From Arabidopsis thaliana (lineage: Eukaryota > Streptophyta > Magnoliopsida > Brassicales > Brassicaceae), in assembly GCF_000001735.4 (NCBI RefSeq), contig NC_003071.7, positions 11,153,151 through 11,217,150 on the forward strand: a DNA stretch of 64,000 nucleotides. Direction: 5' to 3'. Positions 34,993-48,619 of the stretch are shown here, in pieces; the stretch's first letter is position 1; each line of letters begins with the position of its first letter. Position numbers and translations under genes: made by a program. The notes below the pieces were generated by a model. It saw nothing but the letters and a program-made list of their open reading frames with translations, searched no databases and was not told the DNA's origin.

Positions 34993-37429
34993 TCAGTATA
35001 TGATGACTCTAAGGAGACCGGCCTGTGGTTCGGAATAGTCAAGACCTTCTTCTTCGAGTAGGTAGCGCTGTACAGCAACTGGGAGTCTAGCCGGAGTGCG
35101 GGAACCCCTTGTGTGGTGGCCTGTCCCTACACATATGTAAATCTGAAGCCTCTCTTGCGTTGCTCGAGCTGTGCTCCTCAACACACTCAGTTCGTGCTTC
35201 AACACCTGAAGTGCTTCACTCACATGTAACCCATGCAAGTCTATCATTCTCTCATTCCCTCTACTGTTTCCTTGACCCACTGGGTTCCTGTTTCATTTTT
35301 TACTCATAGGCAGGTTAGAACAGAGATACTGAGAACAGGAGTTTTGTTTTTCATTTATGGAGATATCAGTGTGTGTTTCGGATAAAAGATCATGTTACAA
35401 GGAGATGCAGTGCAGGTAAAGAAGTCAAACCTCTGGCGGTAAATGGCTTCTTGAGCTTTCCCATGAGCAGCCTTCATTTGCATATTATGCAACTGTCCCT
35501 TAACACTTAGCTCTTTGGCTAAGGCCTTATTCCCAACAAGGTATGCTTGTCGTGCCTACGCTCAACCAGAAGCAACATAGAATATTGAGCGTACATGACT
35601 AAGACAGAAAGATAACAGGTTAATAAGATGACGTCGAAGTAATAAAACCGGTGAAAACCCCATCATTGACAAAAAGCTTTATAAACTATCATCATAAATT
35701 GCACGCAAGATTCCAAATACTTATGATTCACTACGCCATACACCCGAAGTATTTTCCAAAAATCAATCTGGACAATAGACCTCAAGGTTAGGCCACATTA
35801 CACGGCCTTAACATTAATAGACAGGTATGTACCAAATGGAACTTCCCAGTTGCAAAAAACAACAGGTCTGCAGAACAACTAGAGGCCACATAAATGAGTA
35901 AAATGTCATTTCCAAGTATATTATACCTGTTCAAAGTACACATTCCGCAAACGTGCATAGTCACGTGCTTCCTCGCGTAACTCAGAATACATATTGCCTG
36001 TTCATCCCCAGATAAAAGAGAGAGCCAGAAATGCAACATCGTCGAATAAGATAACATATGTTCAATACAGATGTATAACAAGACTCATATAGTTATTTGT
36101 CTATGCAATAAAGTTTGTTAAAAGAAGAAACTTACCAACAGCATCCCCGGTCTCCACCCAAACAGGAGCAGGTCGAGTTTGGGCTCGACTTTGCAGCTTA
36201 TCAGAATATATACTCCTCCCACGGCCACTTTTGTAAGCACCAGAATTCCTGCTAGAGCCAATAGATGAGTCTGCTGAATCATTTCGTTCATATTTCCACA
36301 TACCAGAATCCTGAGATGCTAACTTCCTGACAGCAGAAACATAATCGATTGCACCAGGCTGAGAAACCGATGGTCCCGACTTGAAGAAGAACATGTTATC
36401 CTTTTCAGGAGATTGGTAATGATTTCCAGTTTGTTGCAAATCATCCCCACCAAACTGGGCAGGAATACCATGGCTATTTGAGATGCTTAGTGCAGGAAAA
36501 TCCATTGGAGTTAGACTAGGAGGAGCATAAGTCTTAGGGCTTATGTTTTGATTCAAGCCACCATCCACTTGTAGCTATACAGAGAAGAAAATAAACATAG
36601 AATTTAATAACATAACATCAATAAAAGCTATGCCATATATTGAATAGGAGAATACCTCAAGCTGAGTAAGCATCTCAATTGTCAACTGCAAATCACACCC
36701 ATTAGCAAAATAAACTTCTGCTAGACTCTCAGCGGCGAATCCGGGGAACTGAGAAGCGAGAAAATCCACAGGGTTCACCTCCATATCCCCTGGACTCTCA
36801 GTAATCATGTCGTTAACAAAGCCATGTCGAGATTTCCCACTAAAAGGGTTTCTTTCCCTGTCATTCCCAAGAAGCTGCTCAGCATTCATGATTTGCTTAT
36901 CCCAAGGCTTTGGACTCAGTTGCATGAAACTCTGTCGCTGAGGATCTTCCCCAAATGAAGAAATGGGATATCTACTCTTATCAGCCAAGCTATTACCATT
37001 AGCATTATGTGAAGCTAATCCAGTTTGATCTGAAAAGCCATATCCTCCACTAGCAGAAGGAAACTTCTCAGCTTCATTACCGTCAAACAACGACAAGTTA
37101 GCTAGTGACAAACTACCAGATCCATAAGAATTGTCATCTTGAGTCATCAACCCAAAATCTGGAGTTATATCATCAGGAAGTTGATGACTCCAGAACTGAC
37201 GTGCTTCTTCATCTGAATGATGTGACGCAGATGATTCTGTCCTGTCCAAAACCGCTTTCCCAACAGAACTAGAAGAAGCTAAAAGTCTTGTATCCAAAGT
37301 ACTTGTACCTCCAGATGAAGGAGAACGTAGAGTAAACGGAACAAACTCAGCAGCATGAGGGTTTAAAGTTGTTGGCTTGATACTAGTACCACTTAGCTTT
37401 GGTTCACTTGCTTTCTTTGTTAAACTCAT
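34993..37429 (-). CDS. CID7: CID7: PAM2 motif, CUE domain and Smr domain protein (AT2G26280)
   Basis: A protein of about 570 residues that binds poly(A)-binding protein. Near the N-terminus, LNPHAAEFVPF (about residues 22-32) is a PAM2 motif for the PABC/MLLE domain. A CUE-like ubiquitin-binding domain follows around DFLASQFPGFAAESLAEVYF and LQLTIEMLTQLE. The C-terminal third has the DUF1771 helix pair (starting MYSELREEARDYARLRNVYF) and an Smr domain with MIDLHGLHVSEAL and the GTGHHTRGSRTPARLP loop. Smr domains in other proteins can nick nucleic acids; whether this one does is unknown. The combination suggests a link between mRNA-bound PABP, ubiquitin and RNA surveillance. The leader has an intron and extends to about 38100. 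Confidence 0.93.
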
Positions 37430-39086
37430 TCTTACAAGACTAGTAAAAATAACTGCTTTTAAACCAAAATCTGCAAAAAAAAGAGTTTGGCTTTTCTAAG
37501 TCAAATTACTCAAAGAAGAAACCTGCAAAATACTTTGCTTTAATCAAACAAATTACTCAGAGAAGAAAGGTAACACACCTGACGGTAATAGAGATACACA
37601 CGTGCGTGGACTTCTCAATTCATATTACCAAAACCTAAACAAGAAAAAGAGATACATTTTCAGTGGCTACAAACTCATAAGTCAAAACCCATTGCAGCTT
37701 TTTTATAGTTCTTACCAGACAAACACATAAAGACTTAAAATTTGAAACACAACTACTAAATTCTAGAATAAGGGTATCTTTAAATGACTGAAATAAAAGA
37801 AAACCCTTTATTAAAAACAAGATTTTTAAGTAAATCCAAGATAGAAAAAAACAGATTTGTGATTTATTAAACCACACAAAAAAGAAGAACCCAAATCAAG
37901 ATGAGATTCGTAGAGATAAGAATATCTCTGAAAGAAAGAGCAAACCTTTAAGGAAATGGATCCATGGAAGATAACAAGATCAGAGGTTAAAAGAAAAAGG
38001 TAAAGGCTGCTGTTGAAAACAAGATAAAGAGAGAGAAAGATGAGAAATTTTGCAGTTTGGGGTAATCGGAGAGCTTAAGCTGTTACCTCCTAGGGATTCG
38101 AGTTTTGGGGTAAGCGTCGTCTTCTTCTACTCTCTCTATAAGAGTAATTGTTTGGGGGTGTTGTTTGGCTAAAGAGGTAACACGAGCACCACAAGATTTA
38201 TTTAACAAGACACCAAACCTTGCGCCTCTCGTTTTGACCTTTTTTTTTTTTAGTGACTCCATCTATCTACAACATTTATTTATTAACTACTAATGACACT
38301 TAATCCTTATCACTAAGGGTTTTAATTGTAAATTTTTGGGCTTTGATTACTTGCTTTTATTAGGTTAACTATTTCCTTTCAACTAATTTTTTTTTTTAAT
38401 AAGATTTCTCTATATATTTTGAATATCCTGAATTAGCTTATTATTTTAAAAATCTAATTAAAGTTTATACAATTATATTTATATTTAGGAAAAATAATCT
38501 TCAAACTGATTGTTATTGTTAATTTGCTTTGAATTTAAGTCATCTAGGGAAAAAAGTATACTTATTGTTGATATAGATAAAATAAATATAAAAATTTAAT
38601 AATTTATTACATTTATACAGCATTCTGAAACTCAAATATACCCAAACGGTTTCATATGTAATCTTGAAAACGAGAGTGCTCCGAGGAGCTCATAATTTCA
38701 TTGGAATCACCAAGAATAATCTAGGGGTAGCTGCCGTACCATACATGATTTGATTTTATTGCAATTCCAATCTCCATAATAACCAACCAAGTGATCATCT
38801 ACTATGTTTTAAAGAGCGAAATAACTTCAACGTTGTCCGCCCAACAAACTGGTGTATATATATATGATTTACAAACATTTATTTTATATTTCTTGTACAT
38901 GACTCTTTTGTACAAAGTATTTTTGAATTATGTAAAGGAAATTAATCTAAAATACCAGAGAACTAGGATACTTATAACATCACCTTTCTTTCCTTCAAAT
39001 TTTTGGAAGAATGGTCATAACTTAAGATAAGAATTGCGTTCATAGAATATGAATGCTTAATAATTCATATGAGAAAATGATGTATT
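37430..39086. other. CID7 leader/promoter and 3' region of ARSK1
   Basis: 5' UTR exons of CID7 lie between 37430 and about 38110. The rest is AT-rich spacer without a gene. Confidence 0.5.
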
Positions 39087-41109
39087 TCAAATGCCATCGT
39101 TTTGCTTTGCCTTGGATTCCTTGTAAACGAGAGAATCTGAATAAGCGATGTTCACACGTCTTTTGCCTTTACGGTGATGCCTAAACTTATTTATATCAAC
39201 AAACTTCTTTCCTTCTTTGTTGTTATTGCCATCATGCTTCCTAATATCAACTTCTTGGATAGACTCTAAGACCTTAACCACCTCACACATTGTAGGTCTA
39301 TACTTAGGATGTTGGCTTAGACACTTGTATGCTAGGGAAGCAGCTACCTGAGCCGCTTCTGTTTTGTGCTGGTTCGCGAGCCTCGGGTCAATTATCCTCT
39401 CTAACTTTCTTTGGTCCCTTAACATAGGCCGCGCCCATTCCACTAGGCTTTGTTCCCTCCGTGTTCGGGTATTGTCCATTGACCGTTTTCCGGTTATCAG
39501 CTCTAACAAAACTACTCCAAAACTGTATACATCATTCATCGTCGTCAAATGACCTACAACACATGTAAACCATTAAAGACATATCTCAAAGAATATCGCT
39601 TCACGGTAAAAGAAATAAATTCCTTACAAAAATGTTACCAGTCATGATATATTCGGGCGCAGCATAACCTTGTGTTCCCATCACTCGGGTAGTTACATGC
39701 GTATGTTCGCCTTCAGGTCCATCTTTGGCTAGACCGAAGTCAGATAATTTGGCGTTATAGTCCTGAAATATCAAAGAGTCAGTTGAGAAATACCACTTTA
39801 ATTTGATTTAATAGTGGATACAAAATTTAAAAAGGAAAAAAAAACTCACGGAGTCTAACAATATGTTAGAGGTTTTAAAGTCTCTGTAGATGACAGGTTT
39901 CTCTGCTTCATGGAGAAAAGCTAAACCTTTGGCGGCTCCGAGAGCTATCTTCATCCTTATTCCCCAAGCCATTGCTAAGCTATTTCCTGTCCCAATTCAC
40001 ACACTTTTCAAAGTTAGTAATACTATTGAATATTATCTAAATTATAAAAAATATATAGTTTTTTAAGAAGTTATTAATGTAGTGTACGACCCATAAATAA
40101 AGTAAGAACTTGACGAAGTTAACGTGAACCATATGGATTCTTTTCTTCAATATTTTTTATTCTTGTCATTCTATAACTAAAACGTAATTAAAGTCTTCGT
40201 GGAGTTGTTCTTTTAGGTTTAAACAGAAAAAATGTTTTGTAACGCGGTCTAGAACATATATAGCAAAAATTGAAACAACTTTTAGCAAGTTAGGTAAAAA
40301 TATAGTAGATGACGTACTTCGAAAGAGCTGATTCTCCAAGCTACCTCGAGGCATGTACTCATAAACAAGAACTCTTTGCTCTTCTTCACAACAAAACCCT
40401 ATCAGCTTCACAAGATGTTTGTTACTTAGTTGTCCCAAAAATAATATCTCCGCCTGCAAACAAAAATAAATTTTGTATACACTGAAAAAAAAAACTTTAT
40501 GAAGAAATTTCACAAAAGATATATATATTTAATAACATACTGAAAAATGGCCAGATTCATATAGCTAATTAAGAAGATAAACCAAAATTCAAAAAATATA
40601 TAAAATAATCGAGACGGTCTTCGTAATTAAATTGTTCCTTGTGAATAGAAAAGTCTTGAATGTAGACAAAAACATACATAAAGAGAAAGAAATGTTACCA
40701 GCCATTCTCTATGGCCTTGATGGCCATGAAGATCAAGAGCCTTTACAGCAACCGGTTGGGCTTCGATACCCGGTTTAACCTTATCATCAATAAACCCTTT
40801 GTAAACCGGCCCAAACCCTCCTTCCCCCAACATGTTACTTCTAGAGAAATTATGCGTAATCACTCTCAGCTCAGACAACGTGAACAAACGAAGCTTCTGC
40901 GATGTGAAGGAGTGAGAGAGATCATCCATAACCGACATGGGCGAGCTTGGATCGCTTATGTCCGATAAAGACAGCCTCTTGAACGCTGGACAAGTTCTTA
41001 TTTTCATTACAGCCTTCTCCCCTCCTTCGTATTTGCTTGCGTTCTTTGCCTTGTAACACCCCAAGAACAGAGATGTCAATGATGTTTTCTTCTTCTTGAA
41101 CACTGCCAT
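39087..41109 (-). CDS. ARSK1: ARSK1, root-specific receptor-like cytoplasmic kinase (AT2G26290)
   Basis: A serine/threonine kinase of about 424 residues belonging to the RLCK-VII group, encoded by five exons. It has no signal peptide or membrane helix; the N-terminus is a short basic stretch ([11 protein letters not shown]). Kinase landmarks: P-loop [16 protein letters not shown]-site Lys in PVAVKALDL, activation region [20 protein letters not shown] then [16 protein letters not shown], and [19 protein letters not shown]. The catalytic loop is Tyr-Arg-Asp, the usual RLCK-VII variant of His-Arg-Asp. After the kinase domain comes a basic tail, HHRKGKRR. The true start is the ATG at 41109; the two in-frame codons upstream begin with TTG. 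Root epidermal and stress-regulated expression is known for ARSK1, not seen here. Confidence 0.94.
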
Positions 41110-44100
41110 TTTCAACTTCTTCTTTTGTGTTATTTGGGGAAAAAATGGAGAAAGTTAGTCTTTTACTCCTTTTGATGAATCTTTTGTAGAGTGCGTAGGT
41201 TTAGAAATTAAGGATGTTCTAGTTAACCTACTTGTCTTCAAAGTCCTCTAATTTATAGTAGTTGTTGTGTCTTATTCGTACTGACCGACCTTTGAGTTTT
41301 CAAATTTATTTATATATACAAAAAGTTTGCTTTTTTTTTTTTGTATTAGTTGTATAAAAATGTTGAAGTTATTTTTGGTGGATATATTTATATTGTTCTA
41401 AGCTCTATGCTGATATTTTTTTCAGGAGAAACACGATTCCATGTTCACATTAATCCTCACAATAATATTGAAAAATAACGCAAGTTGTTTTCTTTTTCTA
41501 ATCACAATATAATCAATATTATTGATTATAAATTCATTCAGTTGTTTGTACTTAGACTTCATCTCACCAAAGTCTACGGGCTATATAATTTTGCTTATAT
41601 ATTCAATGAATTGAAAATTGTCTCTCGCTCTACATTCCAAATACGATCTCTCGTTTCATTATAGACTTAGTTCTGTCTAATAGTTTTTGTTGTAATAATT
41701 TAGGTAATTTAAAAATGATTTTGTGAATTTAATGGTGTCTCTCTATATTCCACTATCTCGATTTCTAGTTTCATAAGACTAATTAGTTATTTACTAATAG
41801 TTTTTGTTCTAATAATTTAGGCAATTAATTTAAAAATGATTTGGTATACATTTCAGGCTGGCAAATAAATATTACGTATAAAGAAGATTTGATTCGCCTT
41901 GTTGAAAGGAGAATGAGATGATTAGGCCATAATTGGATGTCCGTTGACTTTGTTTCTTCCATGATTAAAATTTAAGAAGTAAGGAAGAGAAACAAATTTG
42001 AACCATTGATTTTGTTACTCTTAACTAAATAATCATTTATTCAATAACTAAAGGTCGGTTGGTCTTCAGGTACGAACGTTCTTCTATACTAACTTGTAAA
42101 TTGTAAACGTAACAGATTGTGCAGTAGAGATTGCGGTTACAAATGTTTGACAACGATCACAAAAATTGTTTAACACCGCGTATTCTTCCGCCAACGTTTG
42201 CGGCAGCGGGTGGTTAAAAATTACACTATTTTTAAGTTTTAAATTCAAATAAATTTAATAACTTTTTTGACTCTTGGAGTCATGCTCTGAACACAAATGA
42301 TTCATTTTCCGGAGAACATAAGTGCATTGTATCCGTCTAATCGTCCCAACATACTTCACTATAAATGTAATTTAATACTAACAATTAAATTGAAGTGTTG
42401 TTCGTCGCATGCATGTATGTACGTACAATAATTATATAGTTTCATTATCATAGAACTGTCGGGGAAATTGTGAATCATCACCAGCCGCCACATGAACTTA
42501 TTTGCCGTTGTTCTGGTTTAAGGCTGGTAAGATTTATTCGGCGGCTGTAGGCCTGTAGCCCTTGAAATATGGTAGACAAGATCGTCCATATAATTAAGAT
42601 TTTGTTTTTCACTTCTAAATTAATTAATGGGTGACTTGGGCGATTTTGTATTGTTGTTTAGTGGCTAGAAAGAAAACTTTTAACGATAAATTTACTTATG
42701 CAAAAATTATATTAGTTTAGTTTAGCAACTTTATATGTACTTAATTAGTAAAATAATACATTTAAATGTAAACTATTTGTACATATTAATGTTGTCCAAA
42801 CAATATGCACTTTTTGAATTTTTTTACTGTATTCTCCACCTAGTTTTTCTAATTCATCCAAGCATTTTGATGAATTTGCATGTCTCCATAGATGAATTAG
42901 TATCTACTATCTCTAAAAACTCAATCTCCACCGAAGATATTGCTTAACCAATGTGCTCCTAGACCAAATCCAAAACCTTAGCCGCTTCATACTTAACATC
43001 CACTTTTGTAGCATCCTCAAACTGTTTTACAACCTTTTCAACCGGGACACAATCGCCTTGTCTTAGTAGTGAAGCGTAGGTTAATCATGGATGATGATTT
43101 TTGTTCTTTGACAACATCTGGTAAGGTTTTTGGTTTATGGCTCACCCTTTTTACTTTTTCGGTCTTTCTTATATAGTGTTTTGGTGGGTTTTTTCTCGTT
43201 CATTTTTCACGACCTTCTTATCCTATTACTAGGGTCATTAAATTGTTCGTTAGGTTAAAGAGATTTACAATATGAAACCGATTATGTCCATTAAAACGTG
43301 AATAAGACAGAAAAGAGCACCAAGAAAATGAAAAATAATTTAATGTATGTTCAGGAAATCCTATGAAAACATAATGATTGATCGGGTTTATTGGTTTTGT
43401 AGCTGGTGGTTTAAGTGGTTAGGGAAGCTATGTATTTATAATTTATTGATTCAATATGGTTTTGCATCTGAAATATATTTAAGCCCAACCAATAAATATA
43501 CCATCACTCGCCAAGACCGTTTCTCAGTGGAAACATTTTGTGAGAAGTTCAAGTCGATGTTAATGATTGTAAGGATTTAACGGATGTGATGTTTTTGTAG
43601 GTTGAAGATTTAAAGTACTATATGATATGTTGTGTTTTTATCGATTTTGAATCTTTATTTTCTTTCCTAAATCAAAACTGCAATATATTTCCTAAGCTAG
43701 CAAAACCCATTCTAGATATAAGTAGAGTCCAGCTTGTAATGCAACTGCAAAGCAAAAATCAAGATATTTCGATACAAGGACTTGATGTCATAAAATTCCA
43801 AATTTGTTTTGTCTTGCCACACTTAGTAATTCTCTTCCAATAATGGTTAACTTAATAGTATATAAAATAAAAATGCATATAGGTTCCGTAATTAATCTTC
43901 TTTATCGTCACGAGAGGCACATCTTTTTTCAACATTTGACCACTCTCTCTCTCTCTCTCTCAGGACCTTTCGGCGTAATTTCGTCTTCCCCTTTGCTTAA
44001 CATTTTCTTTCTTTCTTTTTGACCAAATATTAAAAATATATCCATTTTTATTTTATTTTTAATTAAATTCATAATTTGCATTTTATGTATTTATAATAAA

Positions 44101-44936
44101 AAGGAGAGAATAAATCCAAAAGAGTGAAGCAAAAACATTAAAGCGGAAAGAAAGTGGTAAAACAATAATAGAAACAGGAGAAGCAGAAGTACTACTTCTT
44201 CTTCTTCTGCTCTCTTCTCAGACCTTGTTTTGTACTTTCTTCTTCTTCTTCTTCTTCTTGTTTGCGAACTCCGATATCTTCTTCACTACCTTTGACTCCA
44301 TTTCTTTTTCTTCTTCAGGTGAATTCTACTTTACTTTTCTTCTTACCCCAAATTTACTCTTTTGGGTTTTATGAAAGTTTTGTTTTTTATTACTCAGATC
44401 TTGTCCTAGTTCTCCTCCTTGTTCTGTTGTTTTTCTGTTTCGTTTCGAATTGGTTTTGTTTTTCAAGTTTAGGGTTTTGTAGATCAGTTCGTCGTTACTG
44501 TAGATTGGAAATGAAAATTATGATTCTTTGGATCTGATTATAGCAGTTCAAGTGTGAACTCTATCTATTACTTGATTTGCTATCTCACAGTTTTTGAATT
44601 TCTTAATGGTGTTAGCTACTCGACTTTTAGAGCTCATTTTCTTAACTACTGAACTTGTTTCATTTGAGAGGTACTAATCCAGTATATATTATAAAGTTTA
44701 ATGCTTTTTCTTACTTGCATTCTTTGAACATGTTTGCTATTTTGGTGAGTGAAACTTTATGTATATTTATGAATTTTGAGCTAAAGTATTGATTGTTTCA
44801 TAAGTAGGTGTAGGCATTGTCTTGTTATGAGAAGCAACTGTAGCTGGAAGCTCAAGTATTTGTTTTTAGCTGTGGAGCTTGAATCTTGATAGTTTTCGAC
44901 TTCTATGTTATTACCTGTGGGGATATAGAAACAATC
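41110..44936. other. Gene-poor region, ARSK1 promoter, GPA1 leader
   Basis: The left part is the ARSK1 promoter. Between about 42120 and 43850 are scraps that look like old transposon or gene debris: a GC-richer stretch with CGCCAACGTTTGCGGCAGCG at 42190-42209, and a minus-strand frame at about 42930-43080. From about 44160 the GPA1 leader starts, with CTTCTTCTTC microsatellites and an intron beginning at GTGAATTC near 44319 that runs to just before the start codon. Confidence 0.5.
42930..43085 (-). pseudogene. Possible broken gene fragment, family not recognised
   Basis: On the minus strand a protein-like frame reads DCVPVEKVVKQFEDATKVD followed by VKYEAAKVLDLV, then a stop. The composition (acidic/basic helix with regular hydrophobics) is unlike the surrounding AT-rich spacer, but stops follow at once and no start is visible. 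Confidence 0.3.
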
Positions 44937-47672
44937 ATGGGCTTACTCTGCAGTAGAAGTCGACATCATACTGAAGATACTGATGAGAATACACAGGTTG
45001 ACTTAAGAGCTCTTGTAACACTCGATGTATGGGAGCATTATTTCTGATACTTCAAGAGTTAACTTGGTTTGTATTAATCTACAGGCTGCTGAAATCGAAA
45101 GACGGATAGAGCAAGAAGCAAAGGCTGAAAAGCATATTCGGAAGCTTTTGCTACTTGGTATGTAGACCTTGGATTAGAAATGTGAATGGCATGCCTTGAT
45201 GAATCTTTTGGTAATAGTTTTCCTCTAATTTTCTGACTTGTGTTTTGTAAAGGTGCTGGGGAATCTGGAAAATCTACAATTTTTAAGCAGGCAAGTCCAC
45301 AAGGAAAATTGATTGTACTCTTTACTTAAATTTACTTATGAATCCTGCTAATTGAATGATACAAATTTACTAATTTGCAGATAAAACTTCTATTCCAAAC
45401 GGGATTTGATGAAGGAGAACTAAAGAGCTATGTTCCAGTCATTCATGCCAATGTCTATCAGACTATAAAAGTATGCAATACTTGAAATGACTGTGTCGGT
45501 TTTATCCTTCTAATTGGCGGTGTTTTCGAGTTCTTTTGGATTTACAATCTAGAGAATCATTTATATGAGTAATCAAATTTTTTTCATATGTTGATCTTGG
45601 TATATTGTACATGTAGCTTAATAGCTACTCTATATTGTTGAACAGTTATTGCATGATGGAACAAAGGAGTTTGCTCAAAATGAAACAGATTCTGCTAAAT
45701 ATATGTTATCTTCTGAAAGTATTGTAAGTGGTTAGATTCATAGGTCACTTGAGCTGTCTTTGTTAGAGTTTTGAGTCTTGTGAGTACCTTGTCTTATGGT
45801 AGTCAACTTATTATCGTAATATCAGGCAATTGGGGAGAAACTATCTGAGATTGGTGGTAGGTTAGACTATCCACGTCTTACCAAGGACATCGCTGAGGGA
45901 ATAGAAACACTATGGAAGGATCCTGCAATTCAGGTGTGTTTGTGTGTGTGTGTGCACGTTTTATTTACTATTGCACTCAAAGTTGAATACATGATTTAAA
46001 CGTTTCATTTTGTAGGAAACTTGTGCTCGTGGTAATGAGCTTCAGGTTCCTGATTGTACGAAATATCTGATGGAGAACTTGAAGAGACTATCAGATATAA
46101 ATTATATTCCAACTAAGGTATAACCAAAGTATCATTCTTTGTTGAAAACATTTCAAGTAATGATCTTAAAATGGTTGAATAAAACTCATTGGATCAGCCT
46201 CGGAGGATCAATGTATTAACAAACAGAAGCCTTTTGCTTTCCATATTAGCCTAGTTGAGCTAGCATTTTCAGAGACCAGAGTCAATATGCAATTTCTGTG
46301 ACATGTGTCTTCCGGAATGTGTTGTCATTGGTGCATTTTTTCTATGTTGGTGTTTCAGGAGGATGTACTTTATGCAAGAGTTCGCACAACTGGTGTCGTG
46401 GAAATACAGTTCAGGTACCAACTACTTTTTGTTTTACCCTTTTTCCTGTTTGATTGTTAGTCTTTCATAGATGAGTAATTGTTTGATAAGCTCTAAGTGT
46501 TAGTCTGGTTCACTAGGCAATATGATTAGCTAGGCGGTTTGTAGTAGCTGTGTTAACAGCTCAGCAACAATCTTGTTAATGTAGTCTCTCTGCGATGTGT
46601 AAGTTATTTGGTGAAATGAATAAAAGTGTTTACGGATTCGATTCCTATGATTGCCACTAAGATGTACTAATAGAACATATGAATTCCATACCAATATCAA
46701 ACTTGTTGTTGTGGTGAATCTACTTGTAATGATCCGTTACCAAAGATGAATTCACAAATGGTATATGAGATAAAGCTTCGTTTATGCAGCCCTGTGGGAG
46801 AGAATAAAAAAAGTGGTGAAGTGTACCGATTGTTTGACGTGGGTGGACAGAGAAATGAGAGGAGGAAATGGATTCATCTGTTTGAAGGTGTAACAGCTGT
46901 GATATTTTGTGCTGCCATCAGCGAGTAAGCTCACTTCATTATAAATTATAAGATATCCTCGTACTGTCCACATATTGCCAAAACATTAACTGAGTTTTGA
47001 TCATAGGTACGACCAAACGCTCTTTGAGGACGAGCAGAAAAACAGGATGATGGAGACCAAGGAATTATTCGACTGGGTCCTGAAACAACCCTGTTTTGAG
47101 GTTTTTAGTTACATTTTTATCTCATCTTTTAAAAATTTAAAGACACTCTTGAGATGGGTTTGGTTACAAAAACTTGGTTCTCTTTACGCAGAAAACATCC
47201 TTCATGCTGTTCTTGAACAAGTTCGACATATTTGAGAAGAAAGTTCTTGACGTAAGAAGAACTAAAGCATATTTATTTGTTTTGATAGGCAAGCAAGTCT
47301 TTTTGTTCAATAACGCTTTCTTATTCAATGTGCATAGGTTCCGTTGAACGTTTGCGAGTGGTTCAGAGATTACCAACCAGTTTCAAGTGGGAAACAAGAG
47401 ATTGAGCATGCATACGAGTAAGCTTGTCTCCAAACTTTACTGATTCCCGCCAAACTGTTACCGTTATATGACCTTATTTTTAATTTGGATTCAGGTTTGT
47501 GAAGAAGAAGTTTGAGGAGTTATATTACCAGAACACGGCGCCGGATAGAGTGGACAGGGTATTCAAAATCTACAGGACGACGGCTTTGGACCAGAAGCTT
47601 GTAAAGAAAACGTTCAAGCTCGTAGATGAGACACTAAGAAGGAGAAATTTACTGGAGGCTGGCCTTTTATGA
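44937..47672 (+). CDS. GPA1: GPA1, heterotrimeric G-protein alpha subunit (AT2G26300)
   Basis: The canonical G-alpha of Arabidopsis, 383 residues in about 13 exons. The N-terminus MGLLCSRSR supplies Gly2 for myristoylation and Cys5 for palmitoylation, placing it at the plasma membrane. GTPase motifs are complete: P-loop [16 protein letters not shown], the switch I Arg in [15 protein letters not shown], switch [14 protein letters not shown] with the catalytic Gln, NKFD for guanine specificity, and TTALD near the end. An all-helical domain lies between the P-loop and switch I, as in animal G-alpha proteins. The C-terminus ends Gly-Leu-Leu and lacks the Cys that pertussis toxin modifies. The partners are AGB1, the AGG subunits and the RGS1 regulator. 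Confidence 0.98.
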
Positions 47673-48619
47673 CCTTATTATTACATATCTCTAGTAAATT
47701 ACCTCTCCTTATTATTATAAGAAAAACTCGAAAACTGAATGACCGTGTAATTTATCTTTCGGGACAAAAGACTTAGCGATTCAAAATCTAATGTGTCTCG
47801 ATGGCTACGACTAGTTTCTATTTTATCATTGTTTTTGTTAACATTCCTCTGTCTTTGACTTCTTATTTTTTTTTCTCATCAAAAACATCTCATTTTGATC
47901 TTGTTTTTGGGGTTATATTATTATTAAAATGAGGCATCCACATCCCGAAATCTAGAAAGTGAAACACAACACAAAACGTAACTTTATCAGTACTAAAAAG
48001 TTTTGGAATGTTCCTAACATGAAAAAGTTCTTACATTAAAAAAAAGTATGGGGGTGAAACTGAACAAATACAAAATATGATGTAAAAACTGAAATAAAAG
48101 TAAAACACATGGGGTCTACCGTGATTTCAGAACATTCGAAAAAGCGACTTTAAAAATAATTGCACCGAAGAAAGAAGAACCCTGAAAGCAAAAAACTCTT
48201 CGCCGTTGTTGTTTCTTACGTCAAAGAATATTCCTTCTTCTCTTTCGTTAATAGATCCCAAAAAAAAAAAAAAGCTTCATTGATTCTTCTTCCTCTGTTT
48301 TTGATTCCGTTTTCGAGCAATCCTCTGAAACATGTATGTTGTTGTTCTCTCTTTCTTCCAATGGTGTTCTGATTTTGCTTTTTCTGTTATACGATAATGA
48401 TAACAATCGCTTCTTAGTTTGATTAATACGAAACTCTCAAAGATCACGAAATTGGTTTTGTTAGGGAACCATTTAGATCAAGGCTTGTTTGTGATTGTTG
48501 TTGTTGATTCAGCTTTGATTTGATTCGTTAGCCATTGATTTTGATTTGAGAATTTGTCTTTGTTTGATTTTTCTTGCAGAATCTTTGGTACAATTGGAGT
48601 TATATTCAAAAGCTTATAA
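47673..48619. other. GPA1 3' UTR and FAP2 leader
   Basis: No coding sequence. An A run lies at about 48258-48271. The leader of FAP2 seems to contain an intron ending at TTCTTGCAG near 48579. Confidence 0.5.

Noticed and set aside
42120..42215. GC-rich CCGCCAACGTTTGCGGCAGCG stretch as a hAT-type terminus
   Set aside because: No matching inverted partner or target duplication could be found by eye.
44262..44537. A 91-codon ORF in the GPA1 leader
   Set aside because: Hydrophobic string from CT-rich leader and intron sequence; no protein features.
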